A DNA stretch of 64,000 nt from Gossypium raimondii. Lineage: Eukaryota > Streptophyta > Magnoliopsida > Malvales > Malvaceae. Positions 39,801-51,822 of the stretch are shown piece by piece. Both the position numbers and the translations under genes were made by a program. The stretch's first letter is position 1. The number at the start of each line of letters is the position of its first letter. Where the stretch lies: positions 7,626,001 through 7,690,000 of the forward strand of contig NC_068569.1 in assembly GCF_025698545.1 (NCBI RefSeq), written 5' to 3'. A model generated the notes under the pieces. The model did no database searches. It was not told the DNA's origin and saw only the letters and a list, made by a program, of their open reading frames with translations.

Positions 39801-42063
39801 TACTTATCATGCCATGTTATCGTATAAGATAAATAAAGATCCAGCAATGAAATGATAAGAACAACTTTTGAAAGTCCCCTCAATTAAAAGAGAACGTGAA
39901 TGGTGTCAACACTGCAACAAAAAGTACATGTCTGTAAAGAAGATAAAAAGCTAACCTTTGAGTACTCCTTGAATTGGAAGCATCACCATAACCACCAAGG
40001 CCAGAATCACAATCTGAAAGGCAATATCATTGACAAACTAAAATAAAACAGCATGGATAGAAAACATAGATAAAAAGTTCGTTGCTGTTGCATTATACTA
40101 TAATGCATCGTCACTATAAGGAATTTTAGAAGGAATCAATCTACTCAACAGAAAGTCATCATTAACTGCAATTACGCATCATTTCATAGATTCCCAAAGT
40201 TACTTTGATGACATGCATTTCAATACTTTCCAAACCGACACTGTAATCTGAAAAGCCAAGAAAGGACACCTAATGCAAAATACTAGTTTTTGGTTTTGCC
40301 CATTCTCAACAGCCAAATATCATAACTAGCCACGTGAAAATGAGCTCTTCATAGAAGAAGAATTTGCTAGCTTCAAAAAAGAATTATATGTAAAATTTAA
40401 TTCTCTATATTATCAACACTAACCATAATATATCAAGATTTTATATTAACAACTAAAATGAAAAATTAACCGCAATAAATGTGAGTCTATAACCGGCATA
40501 TAACGTTTTAAATTAAAGTGATAATATGTGCAAAAAAGACACAAACTACAAAGTGGTCAAATCAAAACTCAAAAGTGCTTCAAGATTACTCCAAGTGCAA
40601 TAATTGAAATTTGAAATACTTAAGCAGTTTCTAGAAAGGACAACCTTGATAGCCACCGGAAGAGCGACCTGAGTACCAGCCATGAGGCCTTTCTTCAGGG
40701 TAACCAGGCCTTCCCATCATCTCACGATCATATCCACCACCATAGTCATGCCCAAACCTACACCATCAAAAGTGTTTTACAGCATGAGCAGAATCCGAGT
40801 ATAAACCAAAACAGCCAAGTGAAAATAACTTATCATATATGAAAGCATCATAGTTGATGACTAGAATATGAACAAGGGTAGAATTCCAGAGTCAAAATAA
40901 TTAGAGTCATGCACGGAAGATACACTGGATCCAGAGCAACATGAGGAAACTGAATCAATGATCCATTCATAGGTACCACAGTTGAAAACAAAAAGTTGGT
41001 CTCAGATGTTTGTCCAGGCAGTCCAGAATTTTGTAATAACAGTGTACCTTGCATTAGTAGGAAAAGGAAAGTCCAGTGTAACACCAAGGGATACTAGTGA
41101 TGTGTAAGCATTTACAATAAGAAAATCAAATTGAGTCTGGCAAAAATAATGCAAATTTATCAAGAAAACCAGCACAAACACTTGGAACACTCTTCATCAA
41201 CCATAAATTTGTCAGTCCCTTTCCAAGAAAAAGCATGCTGCCCAACTACTTACTTACTTAGTGAGTCATATTCAGTCTCCTATATTTAGGGTTGTTTTGC
41301 AGGTTCAGCAGTAGCCATTAGGATTTTGTAGCAGTGATTTGTATTCAAAATAGCCATATCATGGTCAAACAGCGTATATTTTACAAGACAATACCTAAAC
41401 TACTGATTATATTCCGTCTTAATCCCATGTCTTGAATCTCAATCTTTCAGTTAAAGAATTTTCAAAGCTTAAATCAATCAACCAAAATACTAAGTTGAAA
41501 CAAATCGGAAATAAGTTCATAAGACTTGAAAACATTAAGCAAAGAAAATCCCGAAGAAGTTAAATAAACCAAAAGTATAAATGCCTATAGCTAAATTAAG
41601 CTGTGTTATTTTACATTCTAATTGTAATTAAATCTGAAAAAAAAAAAATAAAGGATTACCTTCTATCTCCAGGTCCAAATCTTCCTCTAGGGCTCCCTCT
41701 TCTCCCTTCGTATCCTCCATCCTCACGCCTAGACCTCTTATGAGGGGGCGACCTCCGCGGCGGAGGCGAGTGTCTTCTATCCCTATAACTCAACGGCGGT
41801 GGCGGGGGGCTAATGCTGCTGCGCCTCTTGTAATCTCTCTCTCTGGGAGGTGGAGGCGGAGGAGAGCGATTGCGATCGTAGTAGTCGCGGTCCCGTCGCT
41901 CACGCGAGTCCCGATCGCGTCGTCGAGGTGGAGGCGGCGATGGGGCAGAGGAATTGGGATCGTCAGACGACGGAGGCTGTTTATTGTTATTGTTGTTGTC
42001 TTTACGGTCGCCACCGCGACGGCGGTCGAAGGAATCGACCGGCATGTTTATGACTTCGGCCAT
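36815..42063 (-). CDS. SE: SERRATE (ARS2 homologue), miRNA biogenesis and RNA processing factor
   Basis: Nuclear zinc-finger protein that works with DCL1 and HYL1 in pri-miRNA processing and with the cap-binding complex in splicing. Twelve exons on the minus strand: 42063-41660, 40757-40645, 40013-39956, 39790-39716, 39614-39540, 39463-39416, 39233-39165, 39062-38259, 38174-38126, 38034-37757, 37679-37503, 36875-36815. They total 2211 nt (736 aa; the Arabidopsis protein is 720) and every junction keeps phase. The N-terminus (1-135) is rich in Arg and Pro (MAEVINMPVDSFDRRRGGDR). Middle exons include GLMSYKQFIQELEDDILPAE and RDKYHPTNLVTVIERRNEL. The C2H2 finger reads CGAKGCTKLFHAAEFVHKH. The tail has FGGQGMHVAAPFSSDI, PPPVLMPVPGAGPLGPFVP and the conserved end APEDEVTVIDYRSL. 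No damage is seen. Confidence 0.97.
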
Positions 42064-43470
42064 GACGGGCGGTAGAACGAAACCCTAGAAAGATGAAAAT
42101 ATAGATAAAGGAGGTGGAGAAAATTAACTTTTCGTAGATTGAGGATCGAGAGCAGACCGGAGTCACGAATGAGTAGCCAACTGTAAGCAAAATTCAGTTA
42201 TAACTGCCTTAGCTGATTGAAACTGAATTTGGTCTCTAAGATTCGATTATTAAGTTCGCCGATTTTCAGTTTCACTTCCCTCCTATTCGATTTGATGGGC
42301 CATTTAATTATAATTTTTTAAGACTTAATCCACGCTTTAGTCCTTAAAGTATATAATTTTTACATTTTAGTCTTTAAAAATTTTCTGCACATTTCAGTTC
42401 TTAAGATTATTTGACGTTCTCAATTCAATCCCCAATGATATTAAATATTATCGTATCAATCTTTTGGCCGTTAAAAAAACCAATTAAAATAATCCGTCAC
42501 CATAAATTGCTACCTATCATGCATCATAAAAATCATTAATTTAAAAAATTGTTAGAAATTTTTAAAAAATTTGTATTGAAATTTATTAATAAATTTAGGA
42601 AGAGCTTGCGTAAGGGCATCAACAACTCTTTCTTTCTTCTTAGAGGTTTCTTTTTGAACCCCCGAGCTCCTCCATCGCCCCTATTATCATGCGCCCTAAA
42701 TCGTCGATAACTCCCACGAGCCAACCCTTAACCTGTGTGGGCAATGCCTTTAAGTTTATCTGGCCTTTATAGTTTTCAGCATCGACAATGACCAAGCCAT
42801 CGGAACTTTTTTCTTTACAAGTAGTAAACCCAGATGTGGTTTAACCTTAAATCATTAACGGAAAAACATGAGCTTGCTTTTATAACGGTTGAATTGGATT
42901 ACAGCAAGGTCATCCTCCTCAAGATGGGGCTTGCCAATAAGCTTTAGAGAACTGGGTTCCTGCCATACCGTCGGGAAGAAGAAGACACCCAACTGATCTT
43001 TCACGAAAGTGTATCGGATTTTCTATTGGTGCTAGTTATTTGGTTTGTGGTTGACAATTTACACGCCAACACTTGGGTTGGTGGACGCAATGGAGCCTCT
43101 ACTGTACTTGCTTGTTAGTTTTCCATTACTTCAGAAAAAAAAAAAGCTAGAAAAAAATGCTTTATCATTTTAAATTTTTATATTTTTTAAAATTTTGAAA
43201 TTTTAATTTTTTTACCAACATCGTTATAAGTTCAGATCATATTTATTTTTCTTGACACAATACTTTTTTGTATCACTTGAAAATAATAATCTAACATGAT
43301 ATTATATATATGATAATATATTTTCAACATAAAAATTTGAAATAATAGAATTTAACTAAAAAATATAGAAAATAAAAATGGCAAAATTAAATTATATAGA
43401 CTAAATCCCTTAACTTATACATAGTAAAAGGGCTAATAGAAGAATTTGACCTAAAATTTATTTATTTATT
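42064..43470. other. Intergenic: SERRATE promoter and an unassigned segment
   Basis: The SERRATE leader contains AACCCTAGAAAG (telo-box-like) at about 42082-42093. 42310-42480 holds repeat phrases (TTTAGTCCTTAAAGTA, TTTAGTCTTTAAAAA). 42640-43120 is clearly less AT-rich, and on the minus strand reads short protein-like pieces (SSDGLVIVDAENYKGQIN, GWLVGVIDDLGR) broken by stops, perhaps a decayed exon. No family is recognised. Confidence 0.45.
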
Positions 43471-44277
43471 GGGTAAACTACACCCATGGTCACTTTTGTT
43501 TACCTTAGGTTACGTTTTAGTCACTTATGTTTGAAATGTTACGTTTTAGTCATTTACGTTATCATGTTGTAACATTTTAGTCACTGAGTCATTAATCGTC
43601 GTTAATGGTGTAACGGTAAGCTGACGTGGCACGTTAAATCATCATTTCAAACAAAATTTTAGGTTAAATTATACAATTGATCCCCATATTTTTTTCGTTT
43701 TAAGTAATTTAATTTTTTTTCTTTTATGTTCTTTAAACTTTCATCTTTTTTTTCCATTCTCTTTTGTTTCTCCCTCTGTTTTCATACATTTCCCATTTCT
43801 TTTAACATATTAGGAAGTCGAATTGGCAATGAAAAAAGAAGTAGGAAGTCGACTGTCATCATTTGCCTATAACCAAAACCCATAAACCCATACCATGCTT
43901 CTTTTTTACTACCAATACGATTTCCTGGTATGTTAAAAGAAATAAAGAAGGTAGAAAAACAGAGGGAGAAGTAGAAGAGAATGGAAAAAAAAAAGAAAAA
44001 AGAAAGAAAGAAAGTTAAAAGAACATAAAAAAATTTTAAATTGCTCAAAACGAAAAATTATGGGGACCAATTGTATAATTTAACCTAAAATTTTTGTTTG
44101 AAATAATGATTTAACGTGCCACGTCAGCTTACCATTACACCATTAACGACAATTAACGGCTCAGTGACTAAAATGTTACAACACGATAACGTAAGTGACT
44201 AAAATGTAACATTTCAAACATAAGTGACTGAAATGTAATCTAAGGTAAACAAAAGTGACCATGGGTGTAGTTTACCC
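43471..44277. mobile_element. 807-bp fold-back element with ~240-bp inverted arms (GGGTAAA family)
   Basis: The left arm starts GGGTAAACTACACCCATGGT; the right arm ends with its reverse complement. Arms pair almost base for base for ~240 bp, including GACGTGGCACGTTAAATCAT and GTTTGAAATGTTAC. Pairing continues more loosely through the centre (AGGAAGTCGAATTGG against AGGAAATCGTATTGG). Flanks TATTTATT are identical (43463-43470 and 44278-44285), though they lie in low-complexity sequence. No coding capacity. It sits directly upstream of the eL30 gene promoter. Confidence 0.88.
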
Positions 44278-44328
44278 TATTTATTTTTAGTTAAAATTGG
44301 TTTTGGGTCATAAGAGGTAATTTTCCTT

Positions 44329-44387
44329 GGCCCAACCCTAGAAACCTTCAGTCAGGCATCGATATATTGGTTTAGGTTTTAGGGTTT
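44329..44387 (+). promoter_or_regulatory. Site II and telo-box elements of the eL30 promoter
   Basis: GGCCCA at 44329-44334 (TGGGCC on the other strand, the site II core) and TTAGGGTTT at 44379-44387 (telo-box AAACCCTAA inverted) lie 84-142 bases before the ATG. This pair is characteristic of plant ribosomal-protein gene promoters, which fits the gene that follows. Confidence 0.65.
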
Positions 44388-44470
44388 CTTCGCTTCTTGT
44401 GGTGAACCAGTTGTAGCTGCCGCTGTCACTTCCCCGCTTCCATCTCACCGAAGCTCTCCCGTCGACGACA

Positions 44471-45877
44471 ATGGTTGCCGCCAAGAAGACCGTAACTATC
44501 CATTCCCGTTTTGTTTCTTTTGAATTTTCTGCACTTTTTTTATTCTTAATTTCCTGAAAATATGCTAATAAATGGATTTGTTTTTAATGGGGGTGTTTGA
44601 CGAAATGCAGAAGAAGACTCATGAGAGCATTAACAACAGATTGACTCTCGTTATGAAGAGTGGGAAATACACTTTGGGTTACAGAACTGTTCTCAAGTCT
44701 CTTAGAAGCTCCAAAGGTATTGGATAACTCTGCGTATTGGTTTGCGATTTCTAAAATTTTGAGCTACCGTATTGATGATTTGACTATTTCCGGCGTTTTA
44801 ATCCTCCTGATTTAGATGAAGAATGATTAGATTATTTTATGTTCATTGTTTGGTGGTGATTTGAAGTTGAATGCATTTCATCTTGGTTAAAAACTTAAAA
44901 TGGTCTTTTTCTTGGATAAGGGCATGTGGGTTTTTGGTGGATTTATATATACATTGGATTGCTTCATTCCCGTTGCTGATATAATGCTGATCAGTTGAGC
45001 CTTGAAAGCAGGTATTCATATGTAATTTTTCTAATGTTTTATAGGTAAGTTGATTATCATTGCCAACAACTGCCCTCCTCTTAGGAAGTCGGAGATTGAG
45101 TATTATGCCATGTTGTGCAAGGTTGGAGTTCACCACTACAATGGAAGTATGTTCCTTAACCTTTTGTTCTCGTGTTACATGCTTTAGCACGTACTTGTAT
45201 CATGATTTGAGTATTTGTCTCTTGGATTAATTTCCTTTTCACATTGAACTAAGCGGATTATTAATAAGATTAGTTCAGCTATGTTGCTCCAACATCTATA
45301 TCTAAAGACTATTTCTGCATGAGTATGGGATATGATTTTCCACATACAAGAAAATCTTGGGAAAAATAGAGCTGATCTGTGTTAAGACAGATACCCATAT
45401 TCAACACTGCCCCCTGAATCTGAATAATGTAGATTCTGCCCTTCCTTGCTTCCTTCCTTTCTCTAGTTATTACAAACAAAGCTTGTATTTCTAGTGTTGC
45501 CGATAGAAGTGGTAGGATGAACAACATTCCTGATTGATATAGCCCATTGCATGTGTTCTTCATCTATTTATCTCAACTTATCTCGAGTTCTATATATAAT
45601 GTTGTCAAAAGTTTTCGAGCAGTCATCATTTGTTTTAAAGAGTAATCCCCTTGACAAGGGTTTTTTTTTTTTTTTTGCAGACAACGTAGACTTGGGCACT
45701 GCTTGCGGCAAATACTTTAGAGTGTGCTGCCTCAGCATTATTGACCCTGGTATATATAAGAGTGTTGATAACATGCTGAATTTACGAATACATCTGTAGT
45801 TCCTGATTGTGGTAAGTATCTTTTGTGTTTTTACAGGTGACTCTGATATTATAAAGAGCATGCCCGGTGATCACTAA
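44471..45877 (+). CDS. RPL30: 60S ribosomal protein L30 (eL30)
   Basis: Structural protein of the large cytosolic ribosomal subunit. Exons 44471-44491, 44611-44716, 45045-45146, 45681-45749 and 45837-45877 give 339 nt (112 aa), the normal eL30 length. Sequence: [92 protein letters not shown] and the end KSMPGDH. All introns are GT..AG and junction codons restore conserved residues. The third intron ends in a long T run before TTGCAG. The promoter carries site II and telo-box motifs. No sign of pseudogenisation. Confidence 0.97.
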
Positions 45878-46686
45878 GCTATGGGGGGATAACTTCCTAG
45901 GTGCTGATTTAGTTTCAATTTTTGGGTGTCTAAAAACATTGTTGATGTTAAAGACAAACTTATTCTGAAATTCAGAACTTTCTTTGTAGTGTTTGTGGGA
46001 CAGTGATGTTATTGGCCCATGTATTAGTGATTTTTTTGAGTGGATTTCGTTTAAAAATCTTTCGTTCAACATTTTTTATGGTAGATTATAAATTAATGCT
46101 CCTTTAGAAAAGCTAAGAAGTTGAGGAGGACATGGTAACTTGTGTGATGAAGTGAACATTTTTATTCTGAATATGGAAATATAAAATACATAAATTTGAT
46201 CTAATACCAAAAAGAAAAATATGACATTGATCAAAATTTTAAGTAAAAGTTAGAATAATGCGGTAAAGCAAAGTTATTATTGTGAAGGAAAAAAGCAAAA
46301 GAGGCGAAGGAGATGACAGTAGTAGTAGAAGCAAATGAAGCTATTAGTTATTATTTTTCCCCATTATGAAGAAAACAATTTTCAGTTTTTACCACCATAA
46401 AATATAAGCTCCGAATGTATGTTAATGGAAAATTTGAAGAGATTGGTGCGAATAGACTCCATCAATTTTCATTTCATTGTCAGATATCTTTCTCAAAAGC
46501 TTCAGTTGACACCAAAACAACCCCCATTTCATTTATTTCTTCACCATTTCTCCACCCCCCCCCCCAAACAAAAAATGTAAAACAAATATCAATGATGTAA
46601 TGTAGTTTAGGTTCTCTTTGGATCTAATCAAGTCACAGAGAATCCTGAATTCTTAAATCTCCATTCACTCTGAAACAAAGGTGTTC
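45878..46686. other. Intergenic: eL30 3' UTR and promoter of the membrane-protein gene
   Basis: No gene seen. Contains a C-tract near 46553-46565. Short open frames lack support. Confidence 0.6.
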
Positions 46687-48456
46687 ATGGAGAGTTTTGG
46701 CGCCGAAGATCTGTCCACAATAGGCGGCATAGCCACTGTTTCTCTTCTTCATTCTTTCATTCCCACCCATTGGCTTCCATTCTCCATCGTCGGCCGTGCC
46801 CAAAATTGGACCCTTTCTCGTACCCTTTTTGTCAGTAAGTCCCCTTCATCTAATTATTTATGCTTTCGATCTAATTCGCATATACTAATACCCAGACTAA
46901 AAAAAAAAAGACCCCTTTATTTACAGTTGATAAATTTCCCTGTTCTTTAGTTTTTGATATCTTAATTTTACCGTAATTAATGTCACGATCGATTCTAATA
47001 TGTTGATTTGCTTTTCTGGGTTTCTTTAATTTTAGCAAAACTAAGATTTTTTAGCAGATAGTTAAAAACAAGGGAATCGAATACTATTAAAAATTAAAAC
47101 ACTTTTGGGCATTGCTTGATCCTTCTTTATCATTGTATTATTGTCTATGGCGCAGCCGCATTCGGAGCAGTTTTGCACGTAATATCGACTTCTCTTCTTG
47201 GTATAGCTGCAATAACTATGGCGAACACAATTGCTGGTGAAGAAACAGTGCATAAACTTGCTTCACTTTTGCTCATAGTTCTTGGTGGTAGCTATATATT
47301 GTTGTTTTTGTCTGGTAAGGGTGGACACAGTCATTCTCATAACCAACCCATGGAGAAAATGGCCGTCGCTGGCCTTGTCCTCGTTCCAGCATTGTCTCCT
47401 TGTGCAACCACTCTTCCTGTGTTCCTAGCTGTCGGAAATTCGTCTTCCATGATGGTACTTGCCATTATAGTGTTGCTATTCAGGTATACATGACAAACGA
47501 CTTTGAAAATTTGAGAATGGCTTATTCAATTTGATTTTTATATATAAATAGTTAGTTGGCAGTTTAGTTGAAAGAGAGCTTATTTTCATGTGTTTCCAAT
47601 TGGTATAGCATCTTCAGTTAACTATAGACTGGTGTTAACATACAAGTATTTTGATGTATGTCTTCAATTTTTATCATGCATATTGATTTTAATCTTTTTC
47701 TTCTTTGGTAAATAAGCAAATGAGAGACAGTTTTGATCCTGTTACTATTTATGGTTTGCAGAAATCTAGAACTGCTAAGGGTATGGGGATAGAGACTGAT
47801 CTGTGCTTACTATAAAGAACTGGCAGTAGAATGTTGAAATCCTTGTAGACCATTGAACTACTTTTAGACATGAATCATCTTATGTTTTTGTGCTAAGCCA
47901 GTTACTTTGTTTCTTGAAAACAAATTGCATGATTTTTGTTTCTTTTACTAGCCTCCATCATTTGTCTTGGACCTGAGATATTTGCATTATACTTATCTGT
48001 GTTTACAATAATTTTCTTCGACTGACTCAAGCTTCAACCTATAATCTACACTGAAATTCATAATATTAATTGGTAGCAATACCATTGATTGTATAGAATT
48101 TTAATATTATGAGGAACTGATTTAAGTTAGGGTTTAACACTAGCCACTAATTTGCCAGTATACATGTATAGGTGCATTGCATAGTCTGCTATAAGCTTAT
48201 AACCCAGGCTTTACTGTAGATGGCTTAATTAAGGTGACATTGAGTTTGCAGCACAATAGCAGTGATGACCTCGCTGGTGGCTTTATCCTTCTATGGTGCT
48301 AGCCAGCTCAAGTTTCGCTGGGTGGAGCGATATGACAAAGTTCTCGTGGGTTCGGTGCTATGCTTGGTAGGGATCCTAACACTCATTTTTCACGATCATG
48401 ATGGAGAGGAAGGCTTGCATGCACATCAGGTGCATAGGAAAGTTATTGGTCTTTGA
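46687..48456 (+). CDS. Polytopic membrane protein resembling the NicO/RcnA metal-efflux family
   Basis: Three exons 46687-46834, 47156-47483 and 48252-48456 (681 nt, 226 aa); the ATG at 46687 opens MESFGAEDLS. About six membrane segments are visible (roughly residues 10-30, 46-70, 84-102, 117-138, 147-170, 187-206). Features: HSFIPTH (His22, His28) in the first segment, VGRAQNW then His57 in the second, a His-rich loop GKGGHSHSHNQP (103-114), SPCATTLPVFLAVG (130-143) in the fourth, and a His/Asp-rich tail HDHDGEEGLHAHQVH. This layout (H-x5-H, later H, His-rich loop, conserved Pro-Cys) resembles bacterial NicO/RcnA nickel-cobalt exporters. Metal transport is an inference; I do not recognise a named plant gene. 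The open frame is clean and splice phases close. Confidence 0.82.
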
Positions 48457-49524
48457 GGACTGCAACATCCTGGAAGCTTCCATCCCGTCGTCCAATTTAA
48501 ACAGTTCATTGTGCCGTAAGTGGATTACAAGATTGTTTTCTTGGTGCTAGCCAGTCTTTTATGTGTTTATGGTATGTTTTGTTCTTTGTCGGTTACTTAC
48601 ATGGACCAATCCTATAAATAGCCATTAAAATGCTAATTTGACTCGAACGATATGCAAATACAATGAATTCTCTTCATTTATTTTATCCTCTTTTTGTCAA
48701 GTCATTATTGGCCACTGTTTCTCAGACTTATGGTGAAGTTTCAATGGTTTTTTTTTTTTTTAATTTCAACCAAATAAATGCTATATAAGAAATTATAAGA
48801 AAAACATTCTAACTCGATATATAAAAAAAATCTAAACTATTCTATAAATCAGTTTTGAGTAAATTATTAAGTTAATGAAAGTACACGGTTTCTTCTGCTC
48901 ATCAATTTGTCTGTAAGTGCAGCAGCCATGGTATCCAATGAAAAACGCACCCTCCCTTTAAGGGCATATAACAAGGGGTTTTAATTTTTTTTCATTAAAG
49001 AGAGAGAGTCAAAAGTGTCCATTGAACAACATGGATAAAGCTGAAATAAATGAACAACAAACTTTTAATAAAATATGAAAGGAAAAAGAATAGTAAATTA
49101 TGTATATAATTAAAGCCAACCCTTGGTTTCCTTGTTGAAAAGCATGATTTGTTTGATAAGTTTTTAAGGTAAACATGAATTATTTCATGTTCTCAAAGAG
49201 ACAAAAGAAGTGGAAGACACGACATATTTTTTTATGTTTCCTAGCTATTTCTGTACATCTGCTTCTTCAGTAATAAATTTCTTTCTAGCTTTCTTTCAAC
49301 AATTAAACATGACCCATCATTTGAAAACCTGTAAAATATTAATTGGTTTTATATTAAATAAACTCTTTTATAGTTGGGTCAGGTTCATATCACTTCACTT
49401 TTCAGGCTTCAACCTTATATTTCTTTAAAGTAATTCGGTTTTTTTTTTTAATAAATTTGAACGAGTTTTTTTTGGATCAGACCAATTAAGACTCCCATTT
49501 CTTTGATGTTTATCAGTTTATACT
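48457..49524. other. Intergenic DNA
   Basis: 3' UTR of the membrane-protein gene (to ~48720) followed by AT-rich sequence up to the copia element. No gene seen. Confidence 0.6.
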
Positions 49525-49757
49525 CTCAATAGATAGTCAGTAGCAGCTAGTCAATACTAGCTGTTAGTTAAAGTTATTATATAGTTGGTTCAGTTGTAAC
49601 TATTTGCTATTCGTTATAGTGTATTAAGGAGTTAATATTCTTGTATAAATAGTTACAGAGACTTTATTGTAAAGAGATCATCTTTGCATATTGATGATAT
49701 TTTAATATCAGATATCTTTCTTCTTGTATGTTTAGGGCGTATCTTGATATGGTATCA

Positions 49758-51556
49758 TTTTGATCTTGTTTCTTGTTTTGGAGGAAAGAAGGAAGTTTTC
49801 AACACTGAGTTTGATGGTCCAATGTTTGATGTTTCTACTAATTGTTGTTCTTCAACTGAGAGTTGTAATCATTTTGACTTGTGGCATCGACATCTTAGCC
49901 ATCCCTCTTTAAAAGTTTTAAGAACAGCTTTTCAATCTTGTAATATTCCTTGTCAAGTGAATAAAATTGATCAGTTGTGTGTTGCTTGTCAGTTTGAGAA
50001 GTCTCACAAGTTATCATTTCCCACTTCCAACACTAGTTATCACTCTCCTTTGAACTAGTTGTGTCAAGTGAATAATACACGGTCGTTAATTCCCTTACCT
50101 GCTGGCAAAAGGCCCATTGGCTGCAAATGGTTATTCAAGATCAAAAGGCACTCTGGTGGATCTATTGAGAGATATAAGGCAAGGCTAGTTGGAAAAGGGT
50201 ATTCAAAAGTGGCAAAATTCGATTTTCAGGATACATTCAGTCCCGTGGTGAAGTCAGTTACTGTTAGAGTTATAATTTCTTTAATTGTCACGAGAGAATG
50301 GAAACTCAGGCAGGTTGATGTCAATAACGCTTTTTTAAATGGAGACTTACAAGAAGATGTTTTCATGGAACAACCTCCTGGGTATGAGCATCATCAAGAT
50401 GGAGCAACATTGGTTTGTAAGCTACTAAAGGCTTTGTATGGGCTTAAACAAGCGCCACGTGCTTGGTTTGAGAAGCTCAAAGTCTACTTGCTTTCAGAAG
50501 GGTTTGTTGTGATCAAATCTGATCATCTTTATTCACTAAGATTGTAGGGACTAATGTGATTTATCTTTTAGTCTACGTCGATGATATTATCATCACTAGA
50601 AGCAATGAGTCTGCTTTGAAAGACATGGGGTTGTTGCATAGAAGTTACCTATACTTCTTAGGGATTATATCTTTCTCCGCTCAAGTATATTGTAGATTTA
50701 CTGCAGAAGAGTGGTATGGATCAAGCACATGAGTCACTATTATTCGACTAGAACTAGCATTTGCTGTAAACAAAATCTGTCAATTCATGCATAAACCTTT
50801 GAATACTCATTTCAAGGCTTTAAAGCATATCTTGTAATACTTAAGTGCAGGGACGAGGCTAAAAAATTTTGTTAGCGGGGCCGAAATTAAATTGTAATTT
50901 TATGATATTAAAAATATAATTTTATCATTTTAATAGCCTATATCTTTATAATTTGTAAAGTACTGAATCAATTTTTTATCATTTAGGAGGGTCAAAGTAC
51001 AATTTTACTTTTGCTAATTTAAAATTTTAAAAATTTTAAAATTCCTAAATGAAACCCCTACGCCCCTGCTTGCACTACTTCGCACTATGGTTTGTGTTTT
51101 AAACCTGCTCAACGCATGGCTATTACTGGTTTGGTTGATGCTAATTGGGAGTCTGATATTGATGACAGAAGTCATACAACAGGCTAATGTTTGTATCTTG
51201 GTGGTAATCCAGTCTCATGGTGCTCCAAGAAACAGCAGGTTGTCTCTCGAAGTACTGCAGAGGTTGAGTATCGGAGTGTGGCCTATGCCACTGCTGATGT
51301 CTTATGGCTTGAATCTTTGCTTGGAGAATTACAAGTTCAACTTGATGATCGAATCATTCTTTGGAGTGATAATTCTAGTATCGTTGCTGTGTTTGCAAAT
51401 CCTGTTCTTCATTCTAAATTCAAGCATTTTGAGCTTGACTTATTTTTTATAAGGGAAAAGGTGGTTGCAGGCAAACTTTTTGTTGGTCAAGTTCCGACTC
51501 AGGACCAAGTTGCAAACATTCTGATCAAAACCCTTATCTGCATCTTTCTTTCTTAA
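49758..51556 (+). pseudogene. Copia pol remnant: pre-integrase joined to RT and RNase H
   Basis: HFDLWHRHLSHPSLKVLRTA and CVACQFEKSHKLSFPTSN (pre-integrase) stop at 50056. The text then jumps to reverse transcriptase from ~50059: PIGCKWLFKIKRHSGGSIER, RQVDVNNAFLNGD and GLKQAPRAWFEKL. A frame change follows, then LVYVDDIIITR at ~50570. RNase H reads GLVDANWESDIDDRSHTTG at ~51130 and WCSKKQQVVSRSTAEVEYRS. The junction at ~50056 marks an internal deletion of integrase. Several stops occur; not functional. Confidence 0.88.
50847..51069. mobile_element. 223-bp MITE-like insertion with short TIRs in the RNase H region
   Basis: Begins GCAGGGACGAGG and ends with the complement of GCAGGGGCGTAGG. It interrupts the copia RNase H text exactly between ATACTTAAGT and TGCACTACTTCGCAC. 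AT-rich and non-coding. Target duplication unclear (TGC occurs on both sides). Confidence 0.72.
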
Positions 51557-51822
51557 GTTTCGAGACAAGCTTGGTATTTGTGTTATTCCTTCTATTTGAA
51601 GTGAGTTGTTTGGTAAGATGGGTGAATGTTAAGGATAGTCGGTAGAAGTTAGTCAAGAGTAGTTGTTAGTCAAAATTTTTATATAGTTGGTTCAATTTTA
51701 AGTATTTACATATTCTTGTATAAATAGCTATAGAGACTTTATTATAAAAAAATAATCTTTGCATATTAATAATATTTTAATATCAAATATCTTTATTCTT
51801 GTATGTTTAGTGTATCTCGATA

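Larger units (their letters stand above)
49525..51822 (+). mobile_element. Internally deleted Ty1/copia retrotransposon
   Basis: LTRs ~49525-49749 and 51627-51822 share GATAGTC, TATATAGTTGGTTCA, TATTCTTGTATAAATAG and TTTAATATCA, with clear divergence. The primer-binding site TGGTATCA follows the left LTR at 49750, and a purine-rich TAAGATGGGTGAA precedes the right LTR. The interior lacks gag, protease and nearly all of integrase. Left edge approximate and no target duplication found. It contains a 223-bp secondary insertion at 50847. Confidence 0.88.

Noticed and set aside
41740-42075. Plus-strand ORF of 111 codons opposite SERRATE exon 1
   Set aside because: Arg/Val-rich antisense shadow of the GC-rich SERRATE N-terminal exon.
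43782-44048. 88-codon minus-strand ORF rich in Phe
   Set aside because: It lies in the centre of the fold-back element and is translated from A-rich microsatellite-like DNA.
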